A stretch of 7,182 nt of DNA from assembly GCA_007136055.1 (NCBI GenBank), contig SLHT01000142.1, positions 1-7,182 on the forward strand, written 5' to 3'. This document shows, one piece after another, positions 6,365 to 7,182 of this stretch; the stretch's first letter is position 1; every line of letters starts with the position of its first letter. Under the pieces are notes generated by a model, which did not search any database, was not told the DNA's origin, and was given only the letters and a program-made list of their open reading frames with translations. The stretch is from Syntrophomonadaceae bacterium (GTDB lineage: Bacteria; Bacillota; Dethiobacteria; DTU022). The translations under genes were made by a program, and so were the position numbers.

Positions 6365-7182
6365 TTACTTGACTATGGTTACCGCATCGAAATTACAGGT
6401 AACTTTACAAATACCGCAGCGATTGCAGAGTTCCTGGTCAATAACATGTCTTTCATTTTTGGCGCCGCTTATTGCGTTTTGTGGACAGGACCTGGCACAG
6501 CGTGTGCAGCCATTACAGAGGTCGCTTATATCGTAACTGATCAGGCTGCGGCATACCCCTGAGGGACACCTTTTCTCTTCGATATGGGCCAGGTATTCGT
6601 TTCTAAAATGAGTTAGCGTGCTGCGGACAGGATTGGGAGCTGATTTACCTAAACCGCACAGTGAGCCCTGTTCAAGCACATCAAGAAGTTTTACCAGGTT
6701 ATCAATATCTTCCGGAATACCTTCTCCCCGGCATATTTTTTCAAGGATTTCAAGCATACTGGTCAACCCGATTCTGCAGGCGCTGCACTTACCGCAGGAT
6801 TCCTGGGTTAAAAAATCTGTAAAGTAACGGGCCACATCAACCATACAGGTTTCTTCATCCATAATAATCATCCCGCCGGAACCCATCATAGAACCTTCAC
6901 GGGTCAGGGTATCAAAATCTACCGGCAGATCAAGCTTGTTTTCGGGAAGGCACCCTCCTGAAGGGCCGCCGGTCTGGACTGCTTTAAACTTCTTATCATC
7001 TAAAATCCCGCCGCACATGTCAAAAATAACATTCCTTAAAGTAGCGCCCATTGGCACTTCAACAAGTCCGGTATTTTTTACTTTCCCAACAACAGAAAAA
7101 ACCTTGGTACCCGGACTGCCCGGTGTACCAGTTGAACGAAACCAACTGGCGCCATTGTCGATTATGACCGGCACATTGGTAA
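6365..7182 (-). CDS. NADH-oxidising flavoprotein subunit, NuoF/HydB type, C-terminal part (5' end outside the window)
   Basis: This is the C-terminal 271 residues or so of a NuoF-like subunit, the NAD(H)- and FMN-binding module of complex I, NAD-linked hydrogenases and formate dehydrogenases. The frame stays open to the right edge. A GTG at 7174 is not the start, because the codons before it read T-N and continue the conserved NVP segment of NuoF. Counting from that Val: WFRSTGT (11-17), SPGTKVF (20-26), NTGLVEVPMG (34-43), GGPSGG (69-74) and GSMMGSGG (94-101) match the flavin/NAD fold. SCGKCSACRIG (126-136) plus Cys173 ligate the [4Fe-4S] cluster equivalent to N3. A Cys pair (203, 208) precedes a C-terminal ferredoxin with Cys220, 223, 226, 230 and 250, 253, 256, 260. 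That extra two-cluster domain is absent from ordinary complex I NuoF and typical of HydB/HndC-like proteins, some of which bifurcate electrons. It precedes the fusion gene by 26 nt and probably forms its NAD-reactive partner. A NuoE-like subunit may lie upstream, outside the window. Confidence 0.92.
   Translation of the reverse strand, partial: TNVPVIIDNGASWFRSTGTPGSPGTKVFSVVGKVKNTGLVEVPMGATLRNVIFDMCGGILDDKKFKAVQTGGPSGGCLPENKLDLPVDFDTLTREGSMMGSGGMIIMDEETCMVDVARYFTDFLTQESCGKCSACRIGLTSMLEILEKICRGEGIPEDIDNLVKLLDVLEQGSLCGLGKSAPNPVRSTLTHFRNEYLAHIEEKRCPSGVCRSLISYDISDLCNGCTRCARSCPQNAISGAKNERHVIDQELCNRCGICKVTCNFDAVTIVK

Noticed and set aside
3373..6827. Plus-strand open frames of 60-125 codons opposite the operon
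   Set aside because: They are antisense to strongly supported genes, show no family motifs and lack consistent ribosome sites, so they are shadows of the minus-strand coding sequence.
7172..7174. GTG at 7174 as the start codon of the NuoF-like gene
   Set aside because: The frame is open through the right edge, and the two preceding codons (T-N) continue the conserved NVP segment of NuoF. The GTG is an internal valine codon.

Overview
The window is a moderate-GC bacterial segment in which every supportable gene is on the minus strand, so transcription runs from the right edge to the left. In that order it holds: (1) the C-terminal part of a NuoF/HydB-type NADH:acceptor flavoprotein, cut by the right edge; (2) a 1314-residue multidomain iron-sulfur flavoprotein; (3) a 390-residue FAD-dependent amino-acid oxidoreductase of the DAO family; (4) proC, pyrroline-5-carboxylate reductase; and (5) possibly the first codons of another gene at the left edge. 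The density of oxygen-sensitive Fe-S motifs, the HydB-like NuoF form, the strong AGGAGG-type ribosome sites and the base composition suggest a strict anaerobe, most likely a Clostridia-type Firmicute. This assignment is inferred from protein style and not from a marker gene.

Genes 1 to 3 look like one translationally linked operon: 26 nt separate genes 1 and 2, and genes 2 and 3 overlap by 11 nt. Gene 2 is the striking element. In a single reading frame it joins a NuoG/HoxU-like [2Fe-2S] domain, four [4Fe-4S] motifs, an MvhD/FlpD-like domain, about 260 residues of unrecognised sequence, a second [2Fe-2S] domain of the HcnA/sarcosine-oxidase-alpha type, an HcnB-like FAD/NAD disulfide-reductase fold, another two-cluster ferredoxin and a BFD-like [2Fe-2S] domain. 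Gene 3 corresponds to HcnC, sarcosine oxidase beta or proline dehydrogenase beta. Read together, the products form an amino-acid (or N-methyl amino-acid) dehydrogenase whose electrons pass through a long cluster chain to a NuoF-type NAD site, with the MvhD-like domain and extra ferredoxin domains as possible entry or exit points for a second carrier. An electron-bifurcating or confurcating amino-acid dehydrogenase is therefore a reasonable hypothesis, but it cannot be proven from sequence.

proC lies 229 nt downstream of gene 3. It has its own good ribosome site and a plausible promoter whose -35 box overlaps a perfect 16-bp palindrome, so it may be regulated separately. Its presence makes proline, or a related cyclic imino acid, one candidate substrate for the dehydrogenase. 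Sarcosine and D-amino acids remain open.

The two non-coding stretches, 35-189 and 1003-1231, are each shorter than 300 bases. The first shows no convincing terminator or RNA. The second holds the proC promoter region, the palindrome and a short direct repeat. No tRNA, rRNA, CRISPR array, insertion sequence or convincing rho-independent terminator was seen.
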